Source of the DNA: Pedobacter frigiditerrae
GTDB taxonomy: Bacteria > Bacteroidota > Bacteroidia > Sphingobacteriales > Sphingobacteriaceae
Direction of reading: 5' to 3'
DNA length: 64,000 nucleotides
Assembly: GCF_004331645.1 (NCBI RefSeq)
Contig: NZ_SJSK01000001.1
Span: 1,302,001 to 1,366,000 of the forward strand
Shown: positions 53,335-61,302 of the stretch, piece by piece
Layout of the letters: every line of letters begins with the position of its first letter
Numbering within the stretch: position 1 is the first letter of the stretch
Position numbers and translations under genes: made by a program
Notes under the pieces: model-generated
What the model saw: the letters and a program-made list of their open reading frames with translations, nothing else
Databases searched by the model: none
What the model was told of the DNA's origin: nothing

Positions 53335-53405
53335 TCGTGTAAAAATCAGAATTTAAAGTTAGCAAATGCTGATGAAGGTTTGATGAAATAATTAGTGTCA
53401 AAATA

Positions 53406-53437
53406 TTTGCTTTTGTAAAAATTGCCTTATATCTTCG
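53406..53437 (+). promoter_or_regulatory. Promoter of greA: TTTG - 20 bases - TATCTTCG
   Basis: TTTG at 53406-53409 and TATCTTCG at 53430-53437 fit the -33/-7 consensus except for one base in the -7 box. Transcription would begin near 53441, giving a leader of about 80 nt that contains the hairpin below. Confidence 0.55.
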
Positions 53438-53449
53438 TTTTAATTGAAG

Positions 53450-53494
53450 CAAGACTATGTAGGCTAGATGCCGATGTAGTCTTGTTTGTTTTTT
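53450..53494 (+). terminator. Terminator-like hairpin in the greA leader
   Basis: CAAGACTA (53450-53457) pairs with TAGTCTTG (53477-53484); a small GGC/GCC stem lies in between; TTTGTTTTTT follows at once. As greA and the M1 gene diverge, no upstream + strand gene is present for it to terminate, so it lies in the greA transcript, about 28 bases before the start codon. Confidence 0.6.
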
Positions 53495-53521
53495 ATAGGA
53501 TTTCACAAAGAATAACTAAGT

Positions 53522-53995
53522 ATGTCAGACGTAACTTATTATACCCAAGAAGGTTTAGATAAACTGAAAGAGGAATTGCACAAATTAAAAACTGTGGACA
53601 GAGCGGCAATATCTAAGGCTATTGCTGAGGCAAGGGATAAAGGCGATTTATCTGAAAATGCAGAGTACGATGCAGCGAAAGAAGCGCAAGGTTTACATGA
53701 GGCTAAAATCTCAAAAATGGAAGCTACACTTTCTAGCGCAAGACTGATTGATGAGAGCAAGCTTGATTTAACCAAAGTTTTGGCTTTGTCTATCGTAAAA
53801 ATTAAAAATGTTAAAAACGGCGCTACAATGACTTATCAATTGGTAGCCGAAAGCGAAGCAGATTTAAAAACTGGAAAAATTTCGGTAAAATCTCCAATTG
53901 CACAAGGCTTATTAGGAAAATCTGTTGGAGACACAACAGAAATCCAAGTGCCAGCTGGTAAAATGGAATTTGAAATATTAGAGATATCAAGATAA
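53522..53995 (+). CDS. greA: Transcription elongation factor GreA
   Basis: A 157-residue GreA. It inserts its coiled coil into the RNA polymerase secondary channel and makes the enzyme cut backtracked RNA. The N-terminal coiled coil (1-75) holds the acidic tip in DKGDLSENAEYDAAKEAQ; the C-terminal FKBP-like domain has LVAESEADLKTGKISVKSPIAQGLLGK and ends VGDTTEIQVPAGKMEFEILEI (both read in parts). The length is standard. It is preceded by a promoter and a terminator-like leader hairpin, and followed 71 bases later by the HIT gene. Confidence 0.96.
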   Translation: MSDVTYYTQEGLDKLKEELHKLKTVDRAAISKAIAEARDKGDLSENAEYDAAKEAQGLHEAKISKMEATLSSARLIDESKLDLTKVLALSIVKIKNVKNGATMTYQLVAESEADLKTGKISVKSPIAQGLLGKSVGDTTEIQVPAGKMEFEILEISR

Positions 53996-54066
53996 CTTGA
54001 TGTAAGATGTAAAAGGTAAGATGGAACTGTCTAGATACTTTATACTAAATACTAAATACTCAAAAA

Positions 54067-54456
54067 ATGAGCATATTTTCTAAAATCGTAAGTGGAGAAA
54101 TCCAAGCACACGTTGTTGCAGAAACTACAGAGTTTATGGCTTTTTTAGACGTAAATCCATTAGTAACGGGACACGTTTTGGTTATTCCAAAAAAAGAGAT
54201 TGACTACATTTTCGATATGGATGATGAAAGTTATTTCGGATTAACGCTGTTTGCTAAAATTGTTGCTGTTGGATTAAAAAAAGCTTTTCCTTGCAAAAAG
54301 ATAGGTGTTGCAGTTATCGGATTAGAAGTTCCGCATACACATATTCATTTAATACCAATGAACAATGTGAGCGATATGAATTTTAGTAAAGAGAAACTAA
54401 AACCTACTCAAGAAGAATTAGCCGAGGCAGCGGCGAAAATTAAAGCCGAGTTATAA
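54067..54456 (+). CDS. HIT family protein (histidine triad nucleotide hydrolase)
   Basis: A 129-residue HIT protein with the triad VPHTHIHLIPM and the N-terminal SIFSKIVSGEIQAHVVAE. HIT enzymes hydrolyse nucleoside phosphoramidates and adenylylated compounds. The VPxxH segment reads GLEVPHTHIHLIP, typical of the Hint branch. The upstream 71 bases are a simple-sequence stretch (TACTAAATACTAAATACT). A perfect bidirectional terminator follows. Confidence 0.92.
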   Translation: MSIFSKIVSGEIQAHVVAETTEFMAFLDVNPLVTGHVLVIPKKEIDYIFDMDDESYFGLTLFAKIVAVGLKKAFPCKKIGVAVIGLEVPHTHIHLIPMNNVSDMNFSKEKLKPTQEELAEAAAKIKAEL

Positions 54457-54463
54457 AATAAAT

Positions 54464-54512
54464 AGCCACAGATTCGCAGATTGAAAATGTAAAAATCTGC
54501 GAATCTGTGGCT
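54464..54512. terminator. Bidirectional terminator, AGCCACAGATTC palindrome
   Basis: A perfect 19-bp stem AGCCACAGATTCGCAGATT/AATCTGCGAATCTGTGGCT with an 11-base loop, between the convergent HIT and repeat-lipoprotein genes. Confidence 0.85.
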
Positions 54513-54533
54513 AAATAAACCAGTTGATTTCGT

Positions 54534-55385
54534 TTAATTAGGTGCTACAGTCGTGGCTACTGTTAACACTGGCCAAAAACCTGGCCCAGCACCAACACTT
54601 ACTCCCTTATTCTCTCCTCGAATAGCATCTTGACCAAAATAATACAAAGGCCAACCTTTATAGGTTAATTGCTTTTTACCTATTGTAGTTACGTCAATTA
54701 CTGCAATCAAATCCTTTGTTATGATAGATGGTACACTTTTCAATTCACCTTCGTAAACTGGCCAAATACCATTCTTAGTTAAGTCTGTAGTGAAAGTGTT
54801 TTTATTGTTTTTATCTGGCGAGAAAGCATAAAGTGTTCTCCCTTTAGAGTCTGTGAAATAAATTGTTTTTCCCGTTCCCTCTGCATAAGTTTTGGTATAC
54901 GTTTTTCCATTTAAACCAGTTAACTGAAAATTAGCAACCATTAATGCATAATCAGGTTTTGCAACAAACCAAATTCCACCCACTCCATCTCCATTAGTCT
55001 GTCCTGCTGCTAAGTCGTTCATGTAATAATACAATGGATAACCTTTGTAGGTAGTTTGTTTTTTGCCATCTGAGCGAGTTATAACGGCAACTTCTGAAGC
55101 GTTTACGTTTAAATCGGTACTTGCATTTGCAGAATAATAAACTGGCCAAGTAGTTTCGCAAGCACCAGTACAATTTGCTGTTCCTGCAACATCAGAAGCA
55201 AAGAAGTACAATGTTCTACCAATACTATCAGTTAAAACTGCACCAAATTTTGAATCCGTGGAGATTTGAATACCTTTTTTTACCATAGGAGTTTCTTCAG
55301 GTTTATCCTTTTTACAAGCAAGAATAAACAATAAGGCTAGGCAAATAATGCCAACTGGGGTTTTTCTTAGATAAATTAACATCAT
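54534..55385 (-). CDS. Lipoprotein with two COG4315-type repeats
   Basis: A 283-residue lipoprotein. The lipobox ILAC places the lipidated Cys at residue 24. The mature part has two tandem units of the 'secreted repeat of unknown function' type: GAVLTDSIGRTLYFFASD...CTGACETTWPVYY and TIYFTDSKGRTLYAFSPD...NGIWPVYEGE, each followed by a strand with KKQTTYKGYPLYYYMND or KKQLTYKGWPLYYFGQD. The first unit has a CTGAC pair that the second lacks. No enzymatic function is known for the family. Confidence 0.85.
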   Translation of the reverse strand: MMLIYLRKTPVGIICLALLFILACKKDKPEETPMVKKGIQISTDSKFGAVLTDSIGRTLYFFASDVAGTANCTGACETTWPVYYSANASTDLNVNASEVAVITRSDGKKQTTYKGYPLYYYMNDLAAGQTNGDGVGGIWFVAKPDYALMVANFQLTGLNGKTYTKTYAEGTGKTIYFTDSKGRTLYAFSPDKNNKNTFTTDLTKNGIWPVYEGELKSVPSIITKDLIAVIDVTTIGKKQLTYKGWPLYYFGQDAIRGENKGVSVGAGPGFWPVLTVATTVAPN

Positions 55386-55547
55386 GATTTCGTTTTAAAT
55401 TAGTTTTATACTAATGGATACGAAACGATGTTAATTAAGGTTGCTTTTGATGTAGGATGGAAAATTTAAGATGGAAAACAGATTGTTAAATAATGAAATG
55501 ATTATGGAGCTGTAAGGTTCAAGACTATTGACTGACGACTCAAGACT

Positions 55548-55874
55548 TTATTTCAACTTCTCATTATTCTTGTGCCTATCTGCATCACGAATAGTTTTCT
55601 TCTCCAGATTTTTAATCAACGCTTCATTTAAATCTATACCGGTCTGATTTGCCAAACAGATCAATACAAATAAAACATCAGCCATTTCATCTGCTAAATT
55701 CACTTCTTCATCACTTTTTTTGAAAGATTGCTCACCATATTTGCGAGACATGATTCTGGCAACTTCACCAACTTCTTCCATTAAGATGGCGGTATTTGTA
55801 AGTTCATTAAAATAGCGAACTCCTGTTGTTTTTATCCAGTTATCAACACTTTCTTGCGCTTGTTCAATCGTCAT
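55548..55874 (-). CDS. MazG-like nucleotide pyrophosphohydrolase
   Basis: A 108-residue single-domain MazG-type all-alpha NTP pyrophosphatase. The metal-binding pattern E-E-x2-E ... E-x2-D is seen in ILMEEVGEVARIM and NLADEMADVLFVLICLAN. Such enzymes remove aberrant nucleoside triphosphates. Half the length of full MazG, it belongs to the short MazG/iMazG class. It lies 9 bases after dtd on the same strand. Confidence 0.92.
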   Translation of the reverse strand: MTIEQAQESVDNWIKTTGVRYFNELTNTAILMEEVGEVARIMSRKYGEQSFKKSDEEVNLADEMADVLFVLICLANQTGIDLNEALIKNLEKKTIRDADRHKNNEKLK

Positions 55875-55883
55875 AATTGTATA

Positions 55884-56342
55884 TTAATGGTTGTCCTTAT
55901 CTTTCGTGTCCATTATAATTGTAACCGGTCCATCATTTAATAAACTGATTTTCATATCAGCTCCAAAAATGCCACATTGTACTTGTTTATTTAGCAATGT
56001 TGATAACTGTTTAATCATTTGCTCGTACATCGGTATAGCTTTATCAGGCCTTGCGGCTCTGGTAAAACCTGGTCTATTCCCTTTTTTGGTAGCGGCAAAT
56101 AATGTAAACTGGCTAATCAATAAAATGTTTCCATCAATGTCTGAAAGCGATTTATTCATCAAATCATTTTCATCTCCAAAAACTCTCATATTGGCAATTT
56201 TTTGAGCCAACCATTCCAAATCTTCTTGTGTATCTGCATCTTCAATGCCTAATAAAACCAAAAAACCGGTTTCAATTTCTCCAGTAATTTGACCATCTAC
56301 TTTGCAACTTGCTTGTGTAACTCTTTGTAAAACTGCTCTCAT
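55884..56342 (-). CDS. dtd: D-aminoacyl-tRNA deacylase
   Basis: A 152-residue DTD, which frees tRNA from D-amino acids and glycine wrongly attached by synthetases. Family motifs are MRAVLQRVTQASCKVDG, LLISQFTLFAATKKGNRPGFTRAA (holding the SQFTL catalytic patch) and LNDGPVTIIMDT with the Gly-cisPro pair. The length is standard. The gene precedes the mazG-like gene with 9 bases between; both are housekeeping quality-control enzymes. Confidence 0.95.
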   Translation of the reverse strand: MRAVLQRVTQASCKVDGQITGEIETGFLVLLGIEDADTQEDLEWLAQKIANMRVFGDENDLMNKSLSDIDGNILLISQFTLFAATKKGNRPGFTRAARPDKAIPMYEQMIKQLSTLLNKQVQCGIFGADMKISLLNDGPVTIIMDTKDKDNH

Positions 56343-56406
56343 CTTTTATTAAAAATACCTACTAATACGTATAGCTTCTAATCATTATAAATATTAGTTT
56401 TAACTA

Positions 56407-57420
56407 ATGAGATACAAGTATATACTGTTTTTTATAATTCTACTAACTGCTTGCCAAGAAAAGCGAGAAGTAAGTACGTCTTTTTATTATTGGAAAACAG
56501 TTTATAAACAGAACAAAGTCGAAAATCAACATTTAAAGCAATTTCAAAGCAAGAAAGTTTATATAAGAATGATGGATGTTGATTTAGATATCAACCAAAA
56601 AGCTGTGCCTATTGCTCCGATAACTTTTACCGATTCAATCCCTAAAAATCTAGAAATTGTTCCTGTGGTCTTCATTGTTAATGAGGTGCTAAAATCACAA
56701 AGCGAGGCGCAGTTAACGCAATTGGCCTACAATATTTTAGCTTTTGTTAAATCAAAAGTTTTACAATCTGGACAAAAAGATTATGAAGAATTGCAAATAG
56801 ATTGCGACTGGACTGTAACAACAAGGACTAAATATTTCGAATTGCTTAGAAATTTAAAAGAGCATAATAAGACAAGGATTTTATCCTCAACATTAAGGCT
56901 GCACCAATTAAAGAATCAAGAGAAAAGTGGAATTCCTCCTGCAGACAAAGTTTTGCTGATGTGCTACAACATGGGAAATCTTCGTCAGTATGGAAAGCAG
57001 AATTCTATTTTAGATGTGTCCGAACTTCAAAAATACGCAGGTACAAATCTTGGTTTTTATCCGATGGATATTGATGTTGCTCTGCCTTTATTTTCTTGGA
57101 GTGTGGCTTTTAGGAATAAACAATATGCAGGGATTTCTAAAAGAGTTAGTTTATCAGATTTGCAAAACAAGGAAATATTTATTATCCAAAGTAATGGTTT
57201 ATACCTGGCAAAAACAGATTTGCCAACATTCGGATTAATTAAAAATGATGAAGTGAGGTATGAGGAAAGCAAAGCTGAAGACATTAAAAAAACGGCTGAA
57301 TATTTATCGTCTTACTTATCAGAAAAACCAATAAATTTAATCTACTACCATTTAGACCAAAATCTACTCAAAAACTATGAAATCACTCAATTGGAAGAAA
57401 TCGCTGATATTTTGCGTTAG
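56407..57420 (+). CDS. Lipoprotein of unknown function, possibly glycosidase-like barrel
   Basis: A 337-residue lipoprotein: lipobox LLTAC with Cys16. I do not recognise the family with certainty. The middle reads YEELQIDCDWTVTTRTKYFELLRNLK, then ILSSTLRLHQL, VLLMCYNMGNL and GFYPMDIDVALPLFSW, a run of beta strands with a DxDW motif and a later acidic strand that looks like a (beta/alpha)8 barrel of the GH18-like kind. A catalytic Glu in the place of the GH18 DxxDxDxE is not obvious, so activity is doubtful. It overlaps the next gene by 44 bases, and the two are surely co-expressed. Confidence 0.7.
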   Translation: MRYKYILFFIILLTACQEKREVSTSFYYWKTVYKQNKVENQHLKQFQSKKVYIRMMDVDLDINQKAVPIAPITFTDSIPKNLEIVPVVFIVNEVLKSQSEAQLTQLAYNILAFVKSKVLQSGQKDYEELQIDCDWTVTTRTKYFELLRNLKEHNKTRILSSTLRLHQLKNQEKSGIPPADKVLLMCYNMGNLRQYGKQNSILDVSELQKYAGTNLGFYPMDIDVALPLFSWSVAFRNKQYAGISKRVSLSDLQNKEIFIIQSNGLYLAKTDLPTFGLIKNDEVRYEESKAEDIKKTAEYLSSYLSEKPINLIYYHLDQNLLKNYEITQLEEIADILR

Positions 57421-59893
57421 TTTCTTTGCTGTTTTCTTTGGCGAAGTTGCCGTAAATATTGCCTGTGGTCCAGAGCAAGATCCATATGATTATTATGTTT
57501 CTTACTTCCACAATAATGTGCAAGGTAATGAATACTCGCCTTTTGCTTTTAATGAAATGGTTTACTTATATAACGAGAATGAAGTAGAAAGTGAAGCAGA
57601 AATTAATAGTACTGAGTGGGCAAAATATTTGAATGTAAAAAAGGAAGATGTTTTTAAAGTAATGTATGCGGCTGATAGTGCAACAAGTGTAAAGTTATCA
57701 AGCTTTCAATCGATAACAAGTTTGCCTGATAGCTTAAAACAGAATAGTTTTTTACAATCATTAACGCAGAAAGAGGGTGCGAAAAAATACTATTTATTTG
57801 CTAAAAGTGTTGAGCCATTGGTTACTAAAGACTTTGACATATGGAATCCTGTGGCAAAAGACAGTTTATTAATGTTAAAAAAAGCTGATGAGGCAAATGA
57901 ATTAGCGCTATATGAAAAGGATAATTTTCTAAAACTTCGTTATGCTTACCAAGCAGAAAGATTGTATCATTATAATGGTAATTATGAAAAAAGTAAAGCA
58001 GTTTATGAAAAACTAATTGAAAAGAATGAAAGTATTAGTGCAGTGAAAGGTTGGGCTTTGGCTATTTATGCCGGTGCGGTAAGGTACGCTGGTAAACCAG
58101 ATGAAGCAGCTTATTTATTTTCGAAAGTCTTTGCAGGTAATCCAGAAAGAAGAGTACAAGCATATAAAAATTATTATTACACAAGTTCGCCATTGGAAAA
58201 CGCATTAAAGTTTACCAAAAATAATGCGGAAAAAGCCAGTGTTTGGGCAATCAATGCTTTTGGAAACCCTACTCCTGATTTAGAGAGTTTGCATAAAATT
58301 TATGAATATGCACCTTCAAGCTTATTAAATGGAGCTTTATTGGTAAGGGAAATTAATAAGTTGGAACAAAATTTAATTAAAGAAAGTACACTTTCCACTA
58401 ATCCTGCAGACTTCTACTTTAATCGTTATAATGATGAAAATAAAAATGTAGATAGCCTACAGAATGCAAGCTTAAAACACTTACAATCCATTAAAGACTT
58501 TGCTCTTAAATTGGCGGCAGATAAAAAATATCCTCAACCAGAACTAGGAACTATCAGCGCTGCTTATTTATCATGGATGGAAAATAACCCTGACGAAAGT
58601 TTAACTTATTTAGCCAGTTTAACAAACCCTGATAAATTACCAGAAAGATTAACAAATCAAGTTAGAATTATTCAGCTCTTAATCTCTGCCACAAAAATTA
58701 ATAAAGGAAGTGAGTTTAAGGAAATAGAACTAGTTCCCGTTTTAAAATGGTTAGATGAGAAACGTTTCGCTGAGAATATAGAAAAGCCAACAGCAAATGA
58801 AAATTATTACGACTACGATTGGGCAAATGGAGAGAATCGTTTTACACTTACAACTAGAAATTTCTATCAGCAAATTCTAGCTCCAGCTTATGCTAAAATG
58901 AAGGATACCGCTAAAGCAGCAATGGCAATGTTAAAAGGGGATTTGAAATTTAAGTCTTCAAAACAGGCTGCTTTTTTAAACAACATGAGTGCATCAACTA
59001 TATATTTCTGGCAGAATAGTTTAAGTCCAAAAACAATGTTAGCAATTGCTGATTTAAAAGTAAATTATAAAAGTGATGGTTTAGATGGAATGCTAAGTGA
59101 AGGACTAAATAAATTAAGTTCAGATGATTTTTATGAACTTTTAGGCACTACTTATTTGCGTACACACGAATACGATAAAGCATTAACCGCATTCAATAAA
59201 ATATCAGTTAAATACAAATACTTTGCGCCAAGTAATTGGTATAGCGAAAAAGTAGACCAGAAAACGTATGCTAATCCATTTATAGAAAGGATAAGAGATT
59301 ATCCAAAAAGATACGGGACTAAATCGCCTGGTATCACAAAAAAAACCTTTGCCCAAGAAATGCTAAGGTTGCAGAAATTAACAGTGAGCGACAAGGCAAA
59401 TGCAGCTTTGTATTATTACAAAATGGCTAATGCAATTTACCAAACTGGTTATTATGGTAATTCGTGGTTTTTGATTAGTTACGATTGGAGTAGTTTTTCC
59501 AATTTCGAAAAGCCAACAAATAGTTACGATGCAGATTATAAGTTAGCCTTAACAGCAGAAAATTGGTATTTAAAAGCTAGAACCTTAACAAAAGATGTTA
59601 ATCTAAAGGCTAAATGCACATTTATGTTAGCCAAATGCCAACAGAAAAAAATCATCAATAATAGTTATGGCAACATCAATTGGTATGATGATGATTATAA
59701 AGAAAGCAATCGCAAGTTTTTGGCGCTAAACTACAACAACCCCTACTTTAAAGAAATGAAATTGAAATATGCTGCAACACCATATTATAAAATTGCAGTG
59801 GGAGAGTGTAGTTATTTTAGAGAGTTTTTACGACCTACAAAATATGTTAAACCTAAACAGCCCAGAGTAATTGTAATTGATAAAGGGAGATAA
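57377..59893 (+). CDS. Large exported protein with TPR-like helices, unknown function
   Basis: An 838-residue protein with an N-terminal hydrophobic segment (residues 9-28) followed by a Cys at 30 in NIACGPEQDPYDYY; it may be a signal peptide or a poor lipobox (NIAC). The rest is largely alpha-helical with scattered TPR-like units (LYHYNGNYEKSKAVYEKLIEKN, KPDEAAYLFSKVFAGNP, RTHEYDKALTAFNKIS). No catalytic motif is recognised. The start overlaps the end of the glycosidase-like lipoprotein gene by 44 bases in another frame. The pair looks like a two-gene envelope module; its role is unknown. Confidence 0.7.
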   Translation: MKSLNWKKSLIFCVSFFAVFFGEVAVNIACGPEQDPYDYYVSYFHNNVQGNEYSPFAFNEMVYLYNENEVESEAEINSTEWAKYLNVKKEDVFKVMYAADSATSVKLSSFQSITSLPDSLKQNSFLQSLTQKEGAKKYYLFAKSVEPLVTKDFDIWNPVAKDSLLMLKKADEANELALYEKDNFLKLRYAYQAERLYHYNGNYEKSKAVYEKLIEKNESISAVKGWALAIYAGAVRYAGKPDEAAYLFSKVFAGNPERRVQAYKNYYYTSSPLENALKFTKNNAEKASVWAINAFGNPTPDLESLHKIYEYAPSSLLNGALLVREINKLEQNLIKESTLSTNPADFYFNRYNDENKNVDSLQNASLKHLQSIKDFALKLAADKKYPQPELGTISAAYLSWMENNPDESLTYLASLTNPDKLPERLTNQVRIIQLLISATKINKGSEFKEIELVPVLKWLDEKRFAENIEKPTANENYYDYDWANGENRFTLTTRNFYQQILAPAYAKMKDTAKAAMAMLKGDLKFKSSKQAAFLNNMSASTIYFWQNSLSPKTMLAIADLKVNYKSDGLDGMLSEGLNKLSSDDFYELLGTTYLRTHEYDKALTAFNKISVKYKYFAPSNWYSEKVDQKTYANPFIERIRDYPKRYGTKSPGITKKTFAQEMLRLQKLTVSDKANAALYYYKMANAIYQTGYYGNSWFLISYDWSSFSNFEKPTNSYDADYKLALTAENWYLKARTLTKDVNLKAKCTFMLAKCQQKKIINNSYGNINWYDDDYKESNRKFLALNYNNPYFKEMKLKYAATPYYKIAVGECSYFREFLRPTKYVKPKQPRVIVIDKGR

Positions 59894-59895
59894 AA

Positions 59896-59975
59896 GTTAC
59901 GGGTTATAAGTTAAAGGTTGCAGGTCTGGATGCAGAAAAGTTATGTGCTTAGAACTGTAACTCGAAACCCGCAAC
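59896..59975. repeat. Imperfect inverted repeat between convergent genes
   Basis: GTTACGGGTT (59896-59905) matches the complement of AACCCGCAAC (59966-59975) at nine of ten positions, and GGTTGC/GCAACC lie inside and outside. It is built of simple words (AACTCGCAACC) and may act as a weak terminator for the unknown TPR-like gene and rsgA. Confidence 0.4.
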
Positions 59976-59986
59976 TCGCAACCAAG

Positions 59987-60907
59987 CTATGCTCTAGTAT
60001 CATTATTATGAAAAATACTCAAATAACTTTCATACCTGCTTATTTCAATTTCACCTTCCTCAACAGCTTTAAGGACAGCACAACCAGGTTCATTTACATG
60101 GCGGCAATTGTTAAAACGACATTGATTTAAGCGTTCACGCATCTCCACAAAATAATGGCTTAACTCTTCAGGTTTAATGTCAAAAACACCTAATTCCCTT
60201 ATTCCGGGAGTGTCAATTAAGTAGCCGCCAAAAGGTAAAGTATGCATTTCGGCAAAGGTTGTAGTATGCTGACCTTTATCGCTCCAATCAGATATTTCGC
60301 CAGTTTTAATCTCAAAACCAGGTAATAAAGCATTAATTAAACTTGATTTTCCAACGCCCGAATGACCAGAAAATAAAGTCGTTTTATCTTTTAATAAATC
60401 TTTTATTTGGTCAACATTTGTGCCTTTTAAAGCAGAAACCTCATAACAAGGATAGCCAATTTTCTCGTAAATGGCTTTGTACTCAGCCAGAAATTCTAAG
60501 CCTTGCTTGCTAAATAAATCTAGCTTGTTAAATATTAAACAAGTGGGAATACTGTAAGCCTCAGAAGTCACCAAAAATCGGTCAATAAAACCTAGTGAGG
60601 TTCTTGGCGAAGCCAAGGTAACAATAAGAAAAGCTTGGTCTAAATTAGCCGCGATGATTTGCGCTTGTTTAGAAAGATTTATTGATTTGCGGATAATGTA
60701 ATTCTTTCTATCCTGCAACGTGTCAATTACACCAGTTTCGGCATTTGGCTCTAATTCAAAGCCAACTTTATCGCCAACGGCAATCGGATTAGTGGTTTGT
60801 ATACCTTGAATCCTAAATTTACCTTTAATACGGCAATCGTAGGTTTTACCATCTTCGGCATAAACTTGATACCAACTTCCTGTAGATTTAATGACTAATC
60901 CTTGCAT
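59987..60907 (-). CDS. rsgA: Ribosome small-subunit-dependent GTPase RsgA
   Basis: A 306-residue RsgA (YjeQ), a 30S assembly factor. It starts with an OB-fold (MQGLVIKSTGSWYQVY), then a circularly permuted GTPase: G4 FNKLDLF precedes G1 GHSGVGKSSL and G3 DTPGIRELG. The zinc finger C-x4-C-x-H-x5-C is in QCRFNNCRHVNEPGCAV. The reading frame is open for 45 more codons upstream, but that stretch is non-conserved, covers an intergenic palindrome and would displace the OB-fold start. A perfect TACATTTG box six bases before the chosen ATG also supports it. Confidence 0.94.
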   Translation of the reverse strand: MQGLVIKSTGSWYQVYAEDGKTYDCRIKGKFRIQGIQTTNPIAVGDKVGFELEPNAETGVIDTLQDRKNYIIRKSINLSKQAQIIAANLDQAFLIVTLASPRTSLGFIDRFLVTSEAYSIPTCLIFNKLDLFSKQGLEFLAEYKAIYEKIGYPCYEVSALKGTNVDQIKDLLKDKTTLFSGHSGVGKSSLINALLPGFEIKTGEISDWSDKGQHTTTFAEMHTLPFGGYLIDTPGIRELGVFDIKPEELSHYFVEMRERLNQCRFNNCRHVNEPGCAVLKAVEEGEIEISRYESYLSIFHNNDTRA

Positions 60908-60913
60908 AAAGCA

Positions 60914-60921
60914 CAAATGTA
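60914..60921 (-). promoter_or_regulatory. -7 box TACATTTG directly before rsgA
   Basis: On the - strand: TACATTTG-TGCTTT-ATG. A perfect TAnnTTTG box six bases before the ATG; the mRNA leader would be about three bases. Confidence 0.5.
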
Positions 60922-60944
60922 AATAAAATGTTGAGCGTAGCGAA

Positions 60945-60962
60945 ATCCCGAACGTTCGGGAT
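60945..60962. repeat. Perfect 18-base palindrome
   Basis: ATCCCGAACGTTCGGGAT is fully self-complementary. It follows TTGAGCGTAGCGAA, a variant of the CTGAG..GTCGAAG module. It forms part of the 491-base gap 60908-61398, which is made of repeat remnants and in which I support no gene. Confidence 0.7.
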
Positions 60963-61034
60963 AAAATGGAAAACGTGTGTAGGATTATTTTGAAAAGCAA
61001 ATGCGGCGTTTCAATTGATGGAAGTCCTGCCATT

Positions 61035-61105
61035 CGTTTCAATCTTTTTTGTTGTTGTCATACTGAGCTTCTCGAAGTACTGCAACAAAAAAGTATTTCC
61101 ACTAC
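61035..61105. repeat. Second copy of the CTTCAATCTTTTTTG element with inserted module
   Basis: Starts CGTTTCAATCTTTTTTG and ends CAAAAAAGTATTTCCACT, as at 31184-31240, but the core is different: TGTCATACTGAGCTTCTCGAAG, the same module as at 262-283. So two repeat families are nested. Confidence 0.6.
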
Positions 61106-61302
61106 TGTCAGGTTTAGAGAATTTAAAATTGTGCAAGAACTTAAATGTGAATGCGTAAAAAACAAAATGTAGGTCGCAATTCCCCTCCGCTGGAGGGGTG
61201 CCCAAAGGGCGGGGTGGTTATTGAGTAATTCAGGTGCTTTTGTGCTTCTTTACTAATTCGCTACCTTCAAAGCAACTGTAATAGCAGCAAAAGCCTTTCA
61301 TC

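Noticed and set aside
60908..61042. 45-codon N-terminal extension of rsgA
   Set aside because: It crosses an 18-base palindrome and repeat remnants, and would precede the conserved OB-fold start; a perfect promoter box lies inside it.
61011..61205. Open frames on both strands in the gap before the RDD gene
   Set aside because: They translate the nested repeat element; no support from composition or neighbours.
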